This document shows positions 1 to 6,765 of a stretch of DNA of 21,441 nt, piece after piece. The notes beneath the pieces are model-generated. The model was not told the DNA's origin. It saw nothing but the letters and a program-made list of their open reading frames with translations, and did no database searches. Source of the DNA: Candidatus Kerfeldbacteria bacterium (GTDB taxonomy: Bacteria > Patescibacteriota > Patescibacteriia > SBBC01 > JACPUP01); contig JACPUP010000007.1 in assembly GCA_016192205.1 (NCBI GenBank), positions 1 through 21,441 on the forward strand, given 5' to 3'. Position numbers and translations under genes: made by a program. Each line of letters begins with the position of its first letter. Position 1 is the first letter of the stretch.

Positions 1-119
1 CCACCATTGTTTATCTTTATATCTTCAAATATCTGTACGCGAGCGTTTTCTCTATTCAGTATATGGTAGACGTATTGACCAACGTCCGTTCTCTCAACTC
101 TTGGCATGAGTATATCATC

Positions 120-139
120 AATGGTGGCTGACCCCATTT
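120..139. repeat. 20-bp repeat, copy 1
   Basis: AATGGTGGCTGACCCCATTT is identical to 1318-1337 and in the same orientation. The ends AATGG/CCATT are inverted relative to each other, so the unit can fold on itself. The two copies bracket the NHL-repeat gene. The composition is reminiscent of short REP-like elements scattered in bacterial genomes; that is a resemblance, not an identification. Confidence 0.75.
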
Positions 140-170
140 CTGACGTTTGTTTTTTAGCGCTATCGGGAAG

Positions 171-205
171 TGAAAAGAGAAGCCGCCCACCACGAGGTGA
201 GCGGC
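171..205 (-). terminator. Intrinsic terminator of the NHL-repeat gene
   Basis: Read on the minus strand, GCCGCTCACC and GGTGGGCGGC form a 10-bp stem (one T.G pair) around the tetraloop TCGT, followed by TTCTCTTTTC. It lies about 30 bp beyond the stop codon at 237 and has the hairpin plus U-rich tail of a rho-independent terminator. Confidence 0.8.
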
Positions 206-236
206 GAAGCGAGATGACTCGCATTTACTGTCCGCG

Positions 237-1193
237 CTAGCGGTACAGCGTTTTGACGTTGGTCCACGACGTCGGTTCGACGGCGATGGCGAGTTGACCG
301 AAGACTTGGACCCGGTAGTTGTGAGCATCAATGACATAGATGTTCCCATTACTCCCGATGGTCACGCCGGCCGGAAATTCGAATTGGCCATCCCCTGCTC
401 CCAGCGAACCCCACTCAAGAATGAAGTCACCATTGGGCGTGAACTTCTGCACGCGGTGGTTATTACGATCGGTGACGTAGACGTTTTGAGCAGAGTCAAC
501 GGCGATACCGTACGGATCCACGAACTGCCCGGGACCGCTACCGGTCGCACCCCACTGCCCGAGGAGTGTCCCCGTCGGGGTGTACTTCAGGACCTGGTAG
601 TTCAGGTTGTCGACGACATACACAATGCCCGCACCATTGACGGCGACGCTCACCGGTTGCCCGGGAGAGACTGACCAATCCAGGACGTACACGCCACCGG
701 TCGTGAACTTCTGGACTCGCTGGTTGCGGAGATCGGCAATGTAGAGAAACCCGCCGTCAATCGCCATGCCATATGGGCGGTTGAATTGACCGGGGCTGTT
801 GCCGTATGAACCCCACTGGGTTATGTATGTACCGTCGTTGTCGAACTTCTGGATGCGCATGTTTTCCCAGTCGGAAACATACACATTACCCTGGCCGTCA
901 ACGGCGACGTTGTCGGCGTTGATGAATTGGCCGTTACCTGCCCCAGGGCTCCCCCATGAGAGCAGGAAGTTCCCAGAAGCGTCGAACTTCTGGATTCGGT
1001 AGTTATCGCGATCCGTCATGAAGACGTGTCCGGCGGCATCGATGGCTACACCGAATGGCGTAACGAACTGTCCCGGACCAGAACCGTAACTGCCCCACTG
1101 CGTGAGGTAGTGCGGCGGATCCTCGGCGATGGCGACGTTCGCCAGCGCGAGCAGCAGCACGGTCGCGAGGACCAACGCTTTGTGAAAGAACAT
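237..1193 (-). CDS. Secreted NHL-repeat beta-propeller protein
   Basis: A 318-residue exported protein. Residues 1-23 form a signal peptide (short basic start, leucine/valine core, AIA/E cleavage site). The rest is six NHL repeats of about 45 residues with the pattern GQF-xxP-x-G-[VI]-A-[VI]-D, NVYV-x-D and R-[VI]-QKF, expected to close into a six-bladed propeller; the fourth blade is shorter and more divergent (GQPVSV). NHL propellers usually bind proteins, RNA or glycans, so binding at or outside the cell surface is likely but the ligand is unknown. The protein ends in PTSWTNVKTLYR after the last blade, possibly a sorting tail. I chose ATG 1193 because GGGAGG lies just upstream and the signal peptide begins there; an upstream in-frame start at 1235 would add 14 residues and spoil the signal peptide. 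A terminator follows, and 20-bp repeats flank the gene, hinting at acquisition as a cassette. Confidence 0.88.
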   Translation of the reverse strand: MFFHKALVLATVLLLALANVAIAEDPPHYLTQWGSYGSGPGQFVTPFGVAIDAAGHVFMTDRDNYRIQKFDASGNFLLSWGSPGAGNGQFINADNVAVDGQGNVYVSDWENMRIQKFDNDGTYITQWGSYGNSPGQFNRPYGMAIDGGFLYIADLRNQRVQKFTTGGVYVLDWSVSPGQPVSVAVNGAGIVYVVDNLNYQVLKYTPTGTLLGQWGATGSGPGQFVDPYGIAVDSAQNVYVTDRNNHRVQKFTPNGDFILEWGSLGAGDGQFEFPAGVTIGSNGNIYVIDAHNYRVQVFGQLAIAVEPTSWTNVKTLYR

Positions 1194-1244
1194 CGTCCCT
1201 CCCAGGGATCCTGCCCGCGCACCATGCGTGAGCAAGCGTCCCGC

Positions 1245-1272
1245 ACGCTACTCTCACCGGGAAAAAAGTCAA
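1245..1272 (-). promoter_or_regulatory. Probable promoter of the NHL-repeat gene
   Basis: On the minus strand TTGACT (1267-1272) and TAGCGT (1245-1250) are separated by 16 bp, predicting a start near 1238 and a leader of about 45 nt that carries the GGGAGG ribosome binding site. A second, overlapping TTGACT lies 5 bp upstream. Motif match only. Confidence 0.45.
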
Positions 1273-1317
1273 GTCAAACCGCCCCCGGCCGCGCAGGGCG
1301 AGCCGAGTGGGCACAGA

Positions 1318-1337
1318 AATGGTGGCTGACCCCATTT
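1318..1337. repeat. 20-bp repeat, copy 2
   Basis: AATGGTGGCTGACCCCATTT, identical to and in the same orientation as 120-139, 1198 bp away. The identity stops exactly at the 20-bp unit on both sides, as expected for a mobile or amplified short element rather than a duplicated region. Confidence 0.75.
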
Positions 1338-1472
1338 TCCCGGCAGAAAGCGAGGGCTTCTCCCCCGGGCGATAAACTTTTGACCGCAGTCGTGTTTCCC
1401 ATGCCAAAAATCAATTGTCCGCCCCTCATCCCTCGCGGTTTGCAGCGTTGTTAAGTTTTCTGTTTTTTCGCC

Positions 1473-1501
1473 TTGACGAATTGCTGAAACGAGCGTACAA
1501 G
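1473..1501 (+). promoter_or_regulatory. Promoter of the seven-helix membrane protein gene
   Basis: TTGACG (1473-1478), 17-bp spacer, TACAAG (1496-1501). A start near 1508 gives a 44-nt leader containing GGAAGGAG at 1540-1547, four bases before ATG 1552. Spacing and box quality are good for a housekeeping sigma factor. Confidence 0.55.
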
Positions 1502-1551
1502 ACTAAGGCCAATCGGGGGTAGTGGAGTTCTTTGTCAACGGAAGGAGAAGT

Positions 1552-2178
1552 ATGGGCTTCGGGTTTGGCACCCTCGCGTCAGCGTTTCTGATTGCCGCTT
1601 ACTCGACGTATATTTACGCCTTGCGGCGCGAATTCCCCAACCCCGTTTCTATCACGCTGTGGCTCATCATCATCGGGCTGAACACCTGGACGTACACCGA
1701 CTTCACGGACCGGCAAGCCGCGCTCCTGCCACTCTGCCAGCTCGGGCTAACGTCCACGATGTTTGCGATCACCGTTGCGGTCGTCGTCCGCCACGGCTGG
1801 CGCCGGGTCAAGGTGGCAACAGCGTTCCACCCGATAGATGGACTGTTCGCTGTCATAGTCCTCACCGGGTTCCTCCTGAAGTTCCTGTGGCAATCGTCAA
1901 TCGCAGCCAACTGGGCGCTCCAAGTCGCCCTCATCTCCAGCTTCTTCCCTTACGTCAAGCAGGCCTTCCGGGGGCAGTGGAAGATGAACCCCTGGCCGTG
2001 GTTTCTGGCCGTTATCGCCTACGCGTTTCAGTGGCTAGCCGCGCTGCCGAATGGTTTGGCCGCGCTGCCGTTTCCGACGATCGGCTTTTTCTGCCATCTC
2101 GTCGTCGGTATCGGAACGCTTCGGCCACGGCCAGCGTTGGAAGTACCGCAGTTCCAGAGACTTCAAAATCCCGGGTAG
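1552..2178 (+). CDS. Seven-helix membrane protein, PQ-loop/SWEET-like
   Basis: A 208-residue integral membrane protein with seven hydrophobic segments near residues 3-23, 33-50, 57-79, 95-113, 118-138, 149-166 and 173-190. Helices 1-3 and 5-7 look like two related triple-helix units joined by helix 4: each starts with a helix ending in a basic stretch (YIYALRRE; PYVKQAFRGQ), followed by an NP dipeptide and a Trp-containing helix. This 3-1-3 layout is that of PQ-loop/SWEET transporters, although the Pro-Gln pair itself is not conserved. Similar proteins of unknown substrate are, to my recollection, common in CPR genomes. ATG 1552 is preferred over an in-frame GTG at 1522 because GGAAGGAG sits four bases before it. 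The gene is monocistronic, with its own promoter and terminator. The transport role is inferred from topology only. Confidence 0.75.
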   Translation: MGFGFGTLASAFLIAAYSTYIYALRREFPNPVSITLWLIIIGLNTWTYTDFTDRQAALLPLCQLGLTSTMFAITVAVVVRHGWRRVKVATAFHPIDGLFAVIVLTGFLLKFLWQSSIAANWALQVALISSFFPYVKQAFRGQWKMNPWPWFLAVIAYAFQWLAALPNGLAALPFPTIGFFCHLVVGIGTLRPRPALEVPQFQRLQNPG

Positions 2179-2197
2179 TCCCGGAATCAAACGGTTC

Positions 2198-2238
2198 AGT
2201 GGGCACCGTGCCAAACGGCAAAGCCCACTTTTTCTTTT
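2198..2238 (+). terminator. Intrinsic terminator after the seven-helix protein gene
   Basis: AGTGGGC (2198-2204) pairs with GCCCACT (2223-2229), with an inner TGCC/GGCA helix, followed by TTTTTCTTTT. It lies 20 bp beyond the stop codon. Confidence 0.85.
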
Positions 2239-2373
2239 CCCGCTTCCGCGTCTACCCGCCGAAGTTGAAAGACGTAGGCGGGCCTATTCTCCCACCCGCC
2301 GCTGGATGAATTGTTGTTGCGTTGACTACGCCCGCGGCACTGCCAGCAGTCCGCAACCGGCGGTGACTTAGTG

Positions 2374-2402
2374 TTGACATCGTCGGGTAGCGCCGCTATC
2401 CT
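2374..2402 (+). promoter_or_regulatory. Strong promoter of the DUF5678-like gene
   Basis: TTGACA (2374-2379), exactly 17 bp, TATCCT (2397-2402). The expected start at about 2408-2410 leaves only 6-8 nt before ATG 2416, too little for a Shine-Dalgarno site, so the message would be nearly leaderless. Confidence 0.65.
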
Positions 2403-2415
2403 ACCGAGCACGAGT

Positions 2416-2610
2416 ATGGCAATCGACTGGACCCCTATTGTTAATAAATACAAGGGTCTTTGGGTTGGGTTGAAGGACGACGAGCAGACGGTCGTCGGCA
2501 GTGGGAAGACCGTCCAAGAAGTGCTGGAGAAATCCAAGCGGAGTGGTTTCCCAAAGCCAATCCTGCTGCGCGTGCCGACCAAAGTTCTGCCATACGTCGG
2601 AAGCATTTGA
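2416..2610 (+). CDS. Small DUF5678-like protein
   Basis: A 64-residue soluble protein. Its pattern (YKGLWVGLKDDEQTVVGSGK, then a short helix VQEVLEKSKRSGF, then KPILLRVPTKVLPYVG) matches my memory of the DUF5678 family of short proteins found often in CPR bacteria and other prokaryotes; function unknown. The 'K-x-W-V-x-L' strand, the 'V-x-x-S/A-G-K-T' turn and a final 'VP-xx-V-x-PYVG' are the visible hallmarks. ATG 2416 is chosen over an upstream in-frame GTG at 2371, because that GTG lies before and inside the promoter (2374-2402) and could not be on the transcript. No ribosome binding site precedes the ATG. It stands alone between a terminator and a long non-coding stretch. Confidence 0.8.
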   Translation: MAIDWTPIVNKYKGLWVGLKDDEQTVVGSGKTVQEVLEKSKRSGFPKPILLRVPTKVLPYVGSI

Positions 2611-2972
2611 ATGAAATTTCCATACCGGAAAATCCCGCTGGCTGCACCGTCAGCCGAGTTTGGTTCTTCAATACTGCGGTCGGTGATCCCCGTGACACCC
2701 AAAATATCATCGGACCATTCGTACGAAAGGGCCGATGAGGAAAAACTTCGCCCGGCAGTGAAAGGCCGAAAAAATGCATAGCGTCTTCGGCCGCGGGGCG
2801 AGCGAAAAACAAACAATAAACAGCAACAAACGCTGACGGCCGCGAAGGGGTGACCCCGCACGGATGCGGGGGAATCCCCGGAGCGTTGCCTCGCGGACTT
2901 GGGAGGTGAAACGGGTGGGGGTACCCGCCTTAGGGGGAGGGACCTTGTGGTTGTGGTTCCTCCCCCTAGGCG
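2611..2972. other. Intergenic region with dense predicted secondary structure
   Basis: No gene is supported here, but the right half folds strongly. CTTC-GGCCG (2785-2793) and AGCG (2801-2804) pair with CGCT (2831-2834) and CGGCC-GAAG (2836-2847) around a 26-nt A-rich loop. GGGG (2847-2850) and CCCCGCA (2854-2860) pair with TGCGGGG (2865-2871) and CCCC (2876-2879). CCGCGA (2840-2845) can alternatively pair with TCGCGG (2891-2896). GCCT/AGGGGGAGG/GACC (2927-2944) pairs with GGTT/CCTCCCCCT/AGGC (2955-2971), 17 bp with one bulged T. No U-tract follows on the plus strand. It may be a structured RNA or simply repeat-like DNA. Confidence 0.4.
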
Positions 2973-2996
2973 AAAAAACGGCCAGCGGAGCTGGCC
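2973..2996 (-). terminator. Intrinsic terminator of topA
   Basis: Minus strand: GGCCAGC and GCTGGCC form a perfect 7-bp stem with loop TCC, followed by G and six T. It lies about 30 bp downstream of the topA stop codon. Confidence 0.9.
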
Positions 2997-3024
2997 CTTA
3001 CCCTGGGCGGTGGCCCCAAAGAAC

Positions 3025-5562
3025 TTAACGCTTCTTGTTTTTCTTTTTGGAAAGCAGCTCTACAGCTGCATTGAGCGTGAAACTGTCCGCATCCTCTCCC
3101 TTGGGCAAGGACGCATTCGTCCTGCCATGTTTCACATACGGCCCATAGCGGCCCTCGTAGAGTTCAACCGGCTTCTGATCTTTCGGGTGGTCGCCGAGCT
3201 TCTTGAGCAATTTGCTGCCGTTGCGGCCGATTTTTTCCTGCGCGAGCAGCTCCAACGCGCGCTCAAGCGTGATGGTATACACGTCCTCGTCTCTGGGAAT
3301 CGAGCGGAAGTTGCCGTCGTGCACGACGTACGGCCCGAACCGGCCGTTGTTGGCCTGCACGTCTTTGCCTGTGTCCGGGTGGACGCCCAGCGTGCGCGGC
3401 AGCGACAGCCACTTGGCCGCCTCCTCGACCGTGACCTCGCGCGGGTTCTTGCCGCGCGGCACAGACGCCCGCTTGGGCTTGGGCTGCTTGGCTTTTTTGT
3501 CGCCGTCCACGGGTTTCTCCGGGGTCTCGCCCAGTTGCACGTACGGCCCGAACCGGCCGGTCAACACGTAGATCGGCTCGCCGGTTTCCGGGTGGTTGCC
3601 GATGGACTTCGGCCCTTCCTTGGAGGTCTGAATGAGCTCCTCGACCTGCTGCGGGGTCAGGTCAGCCGGGGCCACGTCTTCGGGAATGGACGCGTGCGCG
3701 GCGTCATCGCCGTTGCCGTTCTCACCCTCGTGCACCACGTACGGCCCGAACCGGCCCACGCGCACTTCAACACCGGTCAGGTGCGGCAGCCGGATGGTGC
3801 GCGCGAGCTTGGGGTCAATCTGGCTCTCCTGCTTCTTTACCTGCTCGTGGAATCGTTCCTTGTCGGTGTAGAACTCGCGCAGGTAAGGGACCCAGTCGCG
3901 CTTGCCAGCCGCGATGTCGTCCAAATCCTCCTCCATTTTCGAAGTGAATTTCACGTCCACCAAGTGGGCGAAGTGCTCCTTGAGCAACTGCGTCACCGCA
4001 AAACCCTGGAAGGTCGGCACCAGCGCGCCATTGGCCCGCCGCACGTACCCGCGGTCGAGAATCGTACCGATGATGGAGGCGTAGGTGGAGGGCCGGCCGA
4101 CGCCGTTGGCATCGAGCGCCTTGACGAGCGTGGCGTCGGTGAAGCGGGCCGGTGGTTTCGTCGTGTGCTGCTGCGGTTCAAGCTGCTGCGGCTCGACTGT
4201 GTCTTTGGCTGCGAGCTTGGGCAACAGCACCTCTTTGTCCTCGAGCGCAGCTTCGGGATCGTCTGACCCTTCAACGTACACGCGCAAGAACCCAGGGAAC
4301 ACGATGCGCGTGCCCGAGGCGGTAAAGGTCGTGCCGTCGGCGGCCAAGGTCAGGGTCATGGTCTGCTTTTTCGCTTCGGCCATTTGCGAGGCGAGCGTGC
4401 GTTTCCAGATGAGTTCGTAGAGCGCCTGCTCGCGGCTGCCGCCACCGACCTCCTTGGGGTGGGCGAAGGTCGCACCGGCTGGCCGGATGGCCTCGTGGGC
4501 TTCCTGGGCGAGCTTGGATTTGGCCGCGTACTGCCGAGGCGCGGGCGACAGAAACTCTGTGCCGTAGAGCGATTCGATTGCCCGTCGCGCGCCCTGCAAC
4601 CCCTCGTTCGACAGAAGCGGCGAATCCGTCCGCATATAGGTAATGAACCCTTCTTCGTAGAGCCGCTGGGCCACGCGCATGGCATCGCGCGACGACAGCC
4701 GCAGCTTGCGGTTGGCTTCCTGCTGCAGCGTCGAAGTGATGAACGGCGGCGCCGGCCGGCCGGTCACTGGTTTCTCTTCTACTTTCTCAACCGTCCACGT
4801 CGCGTTCTGCAGTTTTTGCACCAACGATTCCACCTCGGCCTTGCCGAGCACGGTCAGGTCTTCATTATTCTTTTTGAGCGCACCGGTCAGCTCATCAAAA
4901 TCCTTGCCCGTGGCCACGCGTTTGCCGTCAATGGCAACGAGCCGCGCTTCGAACGACTGCCCGTCTTTTGCCAGCCGCGCCAGCACGTCCCAGTACTCGG
5001 CTGCCGTGAACCGCATGCGCGCCTCTTCGCGCTCGACAATGAGCCGCACGGCCACGGACTGTACGCGTCCGGCCGAGAGCCCGTACGCAATTTTCTTCCA
5101 AATGAGCGGGGAGAGTTCGTAGCCGACCAGCCGGTCGAGCACGCGCCGCGCTTGCTGGGCATTGACCAGGTTCAAATCAATGGCGCGCGGTTTGGTGAGC
5201 GCAACTTCAATGGCCGCTTTGGTGATTTCGTGGAAGGTGATGCGCTTGACCTGCTCGGGGTTGGGCTTCAAGAGCTCGACCAAGTGCCAGGAAATGGCCT
5301 CGCCCTCGCGGTCTTCATCGGTGGCGAAGTAGATGGTGTCGGCTTCCTTGGCCGCCTTCTTGAGCGCGGCGACGGCCTTCTTGCTGTCGGAGGGCACCTC
5401 GTAGTCGGGCGTGAAATCGTGCTCCACGTCCACGCCGAGTTTGCTCTTGGGCAGGTCGCGGATGTGTCCGAACGAAGACTCAATGCGAAAGTCTTTGCCG
5501 AGAAAGCGGGAGAGTGTTTTTGCCTTGGTTGGCGATTCAACGATGACTAAGGGTTTTCCCAT
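3025..5562 (-). CDS. topA: DNA topoisomerase I (type IA)
   Basis: An 845-residue enzyme that relaxes negative supercoils by cutting and resealing one strand through a 5'-phosphotyrosine. The N-terminal Toprim domain shows VIVESPTKA with Glu9 and the acidic triad in TDEDREGE (Asp82, Asp84, Glu86). The catalytic tyrosine is Tyr309 in GFITYMRTDS with Arg311 beside it. LSAGRVQSVAVRLI (about 162-175) and the GRPSTYASII segment are further family signatures. The C-terminus has no CxxC zinc fingers; it carries four GR[FY]GPYV repeats of the Topo_C type, followed by a lysine-rich end (KKKNKKR). The start overlaps the end of dprA by 26 bp, with no clear ribosome binding site of its own, so translational coupling to dprA is likely. 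A terminator closes the unit. Confidence 0.97.
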   Translation of the reverse strand: MGKPLVIVESPTKAKTLSRFLGKDFRIESSFGHIRDLPKSKLGVDVEHDFTPDYEVPSDSKKAVAALKKAAKEADTIYFATDEDREGEAISWHLVELLKPNPEQVKRITFHEITKAAIEVALTKPRAIDLNLVNAQQARRVLDRLVGYELSPLIWKKIAYGLSAGRVQSVAVRLIVEREEARMRFTAAEYWDVLARLAKDGQSFEARLVAIDGKRVATGKDFDELTGALKKNNEDLTVLGKAEVESLVQKLQNATWTVEKVEEKPVTGRPAPPFITSTLQQEANRKLRLSSRDAMRVAQRLYEEGFITYMRTDSPLLSNEGLQGARRAIESLYGTEFLSPAPRQYAAKSKLAQEAHEAIRPAGATFAHPKEVGGGSREQALYELIWKRTLASQMAEAKKQTMTLTLAADGTTFTASGTRIVFPGFLRVYVEGSDDPEAALEDKEVLLPKLAAKDTVEPQQLEPQQHTTKPPARFTDATLVKALDANGVGRPSTYASIIGTILDRGYVRRANGALVPTFQGFAVTQLLKEHFAHLVDVKFTSKMEEDLDDIAAGKRDWVPYLREFYTDKERFHEQVKKQESQIDPKLARTIRLPHLTGVEVRVGRFGPYVVHEGENGNGDDAAHASIPEDVAPADLTPQQVEELIQTSKEGPKSIGNHPETGEPIYVLTGRFGPYVQLGETPEKPVDGDKKAKQPKPKRASVPRGKNPREVTVEEAAKWLSLPRTLGVHPDTGKDVQANNGRFGPYVVHDGNFRSIPRDEDVYTITLERALELLAQEKIGRNGSKLLKKLGDHPKDQKPVELYEGRYGPYVKHGRTNASLPKGEDADSFTLNAAVELLSKKKNKKR

Positions 5563-6427
5563 GAGTGAGTGTGTCGGCGCGGACCACGCGGCCGTCGGCC
5601 AGCACGCGAATGCGTCCGTCGAGTTCGAGTACCGAAAGCACGCTCGAAAGCCGTGCGAGGGGTATTGTACACGTTTCGGCTAACTGGTCAACCGTTCGGG
5701 GCGCTTCGAGCGCTGCGAGGATGCCGTCGGCGACCGGATCAGCCGTGGCGGATGGGCTTGCGAGCTGCAGTTCGAGCCCGAGCGCGTCGAGCAGGTCAGC
5801 CGGTTCGGTGACGGGAATGGCCCCGCGTTTGAGCAAGGCATTGGTTCCTCTTGCGACTGGATTGAACGGCGAGCCAGGCACAGCCAGCACGTCACGGTTT
5901 TGGTCGAGCGCGGCGTAGGCGGTGATGAGCGCGCCAGACGGCTCGCCAGCTTCGATCACCACGGTAGCTCCCGCCAGGCCAGCGATGATGCGGTTGCGGG
6001 CTGGGAAACGGCCTTTGTGGGCGGGCGTGCCGGCCGGGTACTCGCTTAAGATACAGCCGCCAACCTTTAACAGATCAGCTGCCAACCGTTCGTGGCTGGT
6101 CGGGCTGACAGAGTCCACGCCCGAGGCCAGGACCGCCACGGTCGGCCGCCTGCCGCGGATGGCCGTTTGGTGGACGGCCGCGTCAATGCCGAACGCGAGT
6201 CCCGAGACGGTCACGATTTCGGGAAATCGGTTGAGCGTTTCCACGAGCAGCTGGGTGAAGTGCACGCCCTCGTCCGTGCAGCGCCGCGTGCCCACGATGG
6301 CCACGAGTCGGCGGTGCAGGATGGACGGGTTGCCGCGCACGAAGAGTTGTTCGGGCGGCTGCGGCAGCTCGCGGAGGAGGGGAGGGTAGCGAGGGTCGTG
6401 CTTGGCGATGACGGAGGTCTTGACCAT
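5537..6427 (-). CDS. dprA: DNA-processing protein DprA/Smf
   Basis: A 296-residue cytoplasmic protein that binds incoming single-stranded DNA and loads RecA during natural transformation. The Rossmann-like core is clear: VAIVGTRRCTDEG (about 42-54), SGLAFGIDAAVH, FPARNRIIAGLAGATVVIEAG, SGALITAYAALDQNRDVLAVPG and GTNALLKRGA. The last 60 or so residues (ILAALEAPRTVDQLAETCTI and onward) form the DprA winged-helix domain. A SAM-like N-terminal domain is absent; only about 35 residues precede the core. ATG 6427 has no Shine-Dalgarno site but lies a few bases beyond a predicted transcript start. It is the first gene of a dprA-topA pair, an order seen in many bacteria. DprA fits the idea that CPR cells with type IV-like pili scavenge DNA. 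Confidence 0.96.
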   Translation of the reverse strand: MVKTSVIAKHDPRYPPLLRELPQPPEQLFVRGNPSILHRRLVAIVGTRRCTDEGVHFTQLLVETLNRFPEIVTVSGLAFGIDAAVHQTAIRGRRPTVAVLASGVDSVSPTSHERLAADLLKVGGCILSEYPAGTPAHKGRFPARNRIIAGLAGATVVIEAGEPSGALITAYAALDQNRDVLAVPGSPFNPVARGTNALLKRGAIPVTEPADLLDALGLELQLASPSATADPVADGILAALEAPRTVDQLAETCTIPLARLSSVLSVLELDGRIRVLADGRVVRADTLTHGKTLSHR

Positions 6428-6439
6428 TCGTGGGGGATA

Positions 6440-6468
6440 GTGTAGCTTGACGTGTTGTTCGACTGAAC
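6440..6468 (-). promoter_or_regulatory. Probable dprA-topA promoter, short leader
   Basis: Minus strand TTCAGT (6463-6468), 17 bp, TACACT (6440-6445). The expected start near 6433 leaves 5-7 nt before ATG 6427. The -35 box is weak. A divergent TTGACG (6448-6453) with TACCGA (6472-6477) at 18 bp could serve the plus-strand gene at 6506. Confidence 0.45.
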
Positions 6469-6505
6469 CGTACCGAAGTGGATCGGAACGCAGGACTGGA
6501 GGGTC

Positions 6506-6757
6506 ATGCGGAAGCGACGTTCGCCCCTACCTCGGTTCCCGTTCACCGTCACCTGGGACGCCGTGCGGGGGTGGAGCCCACGACCGGGATCGATGAACAT
6601 TCGGGCCGCGACGAGCGAGTACACCGCGAAGATCGCTGCCTGCCGTGTCCTCGAGAACCGGTACGGCCTCACCCGCCACACCATTCACACCTATGACCTC
6701 GAGCAGGGCGAGGCCTTCCAAGTGAGCGATCGGCCGGTCGTCGTGCCGGCGCGCTAG
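6506..6757 (+). CDS. Small basic protein of unknown function
   Basis: An 83-residue protein I do not recognise. The N-terminus (MRKRRSPLPR) is strongly basic, and the middle (IRAATSEYTAKIAACRVLENR) looks like one amphipathic helix followed by YGLTRHTIHTYDLEQGEAF. There is no membrane segment or signal peptide. Reality is supported by context rather than homology: GGAGG lies 3 nt before the ATG (rather close), and a perfect 9-bp hairpin with a U-rich tail begins nine bases after the stop. It lies alone on the plus strand between the minus-strand dprA and mfd genes, so a function tied to either would be speculation. An internal ATG at 6593 (MNIRAATS) would give a 54-residue form covering the most conserved-looking part. 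Confidence 0.55.
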   Translation: MRKRRSPLPRFPFTVTWDAVRGWSPRPGSMNIRAATSEYTAKIAACRVLENRYGLTRHTIHTYDLEQGEAFQVSDRPVVVPAR

Positions 6758-6765
6758 CACACCAC

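Larger units (their letters stand above)
1..236. other. Intergenic left edge, AT-rich, no gene seen
   Basis: I see no convincing gene here. The first 120 bp are clearly more AT-rich than the rest of the window. CCACCATTG at 1-9 is the reverse complement of CAATGGTGG at 119-127, so the window may open inside an inverted copy of the repeat found at 120-139. The right part holds the terminator of the NHL-repeat gene. Open frames across this stretch have no recognisable product or ribosome binding site. Confidence 0.6.

Noticed and set aside
237..1193. CRISPR-like or tandem DNA repeats in the NHL gene
   Set aside because: The periodicity is explained by protein-level NHL repeats. The DNA copies are diverged and have no constant repeat with variable spacers.
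2196..2861. A 221-codon minus-strand open frame across the DUF5678 gene
   Set aside because: It runs through a strong promoter and a terminator of the opposite strand, has no ribosome site and no recognisable product.
2780..2972. tmRNA or RNase P RNA in the structured region
   Set aside because: The A-rich loop recalls the tmRNA tag region, but there is no tRNA-like end and no tag ending in ALAA. GAGGAAA and AGGTGAAACGG vaguely recall RNase P core segments, but the order and the ACAGAA...GGCTTA element are missing.
2899..4266. A 455-codon plus-strand open frame opposite topA
   Set aside because: It lies antisense to a clear topA gene. Its product is Arg/Leu/Val-rich with no recognisable domain and it arises from the GC-rich codon pattern.
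4384..5550. A 388-codon plus-strand open frame opposite topA
   Set aside because: Same reasoning: mirror of the topA reading frame with no family signature.
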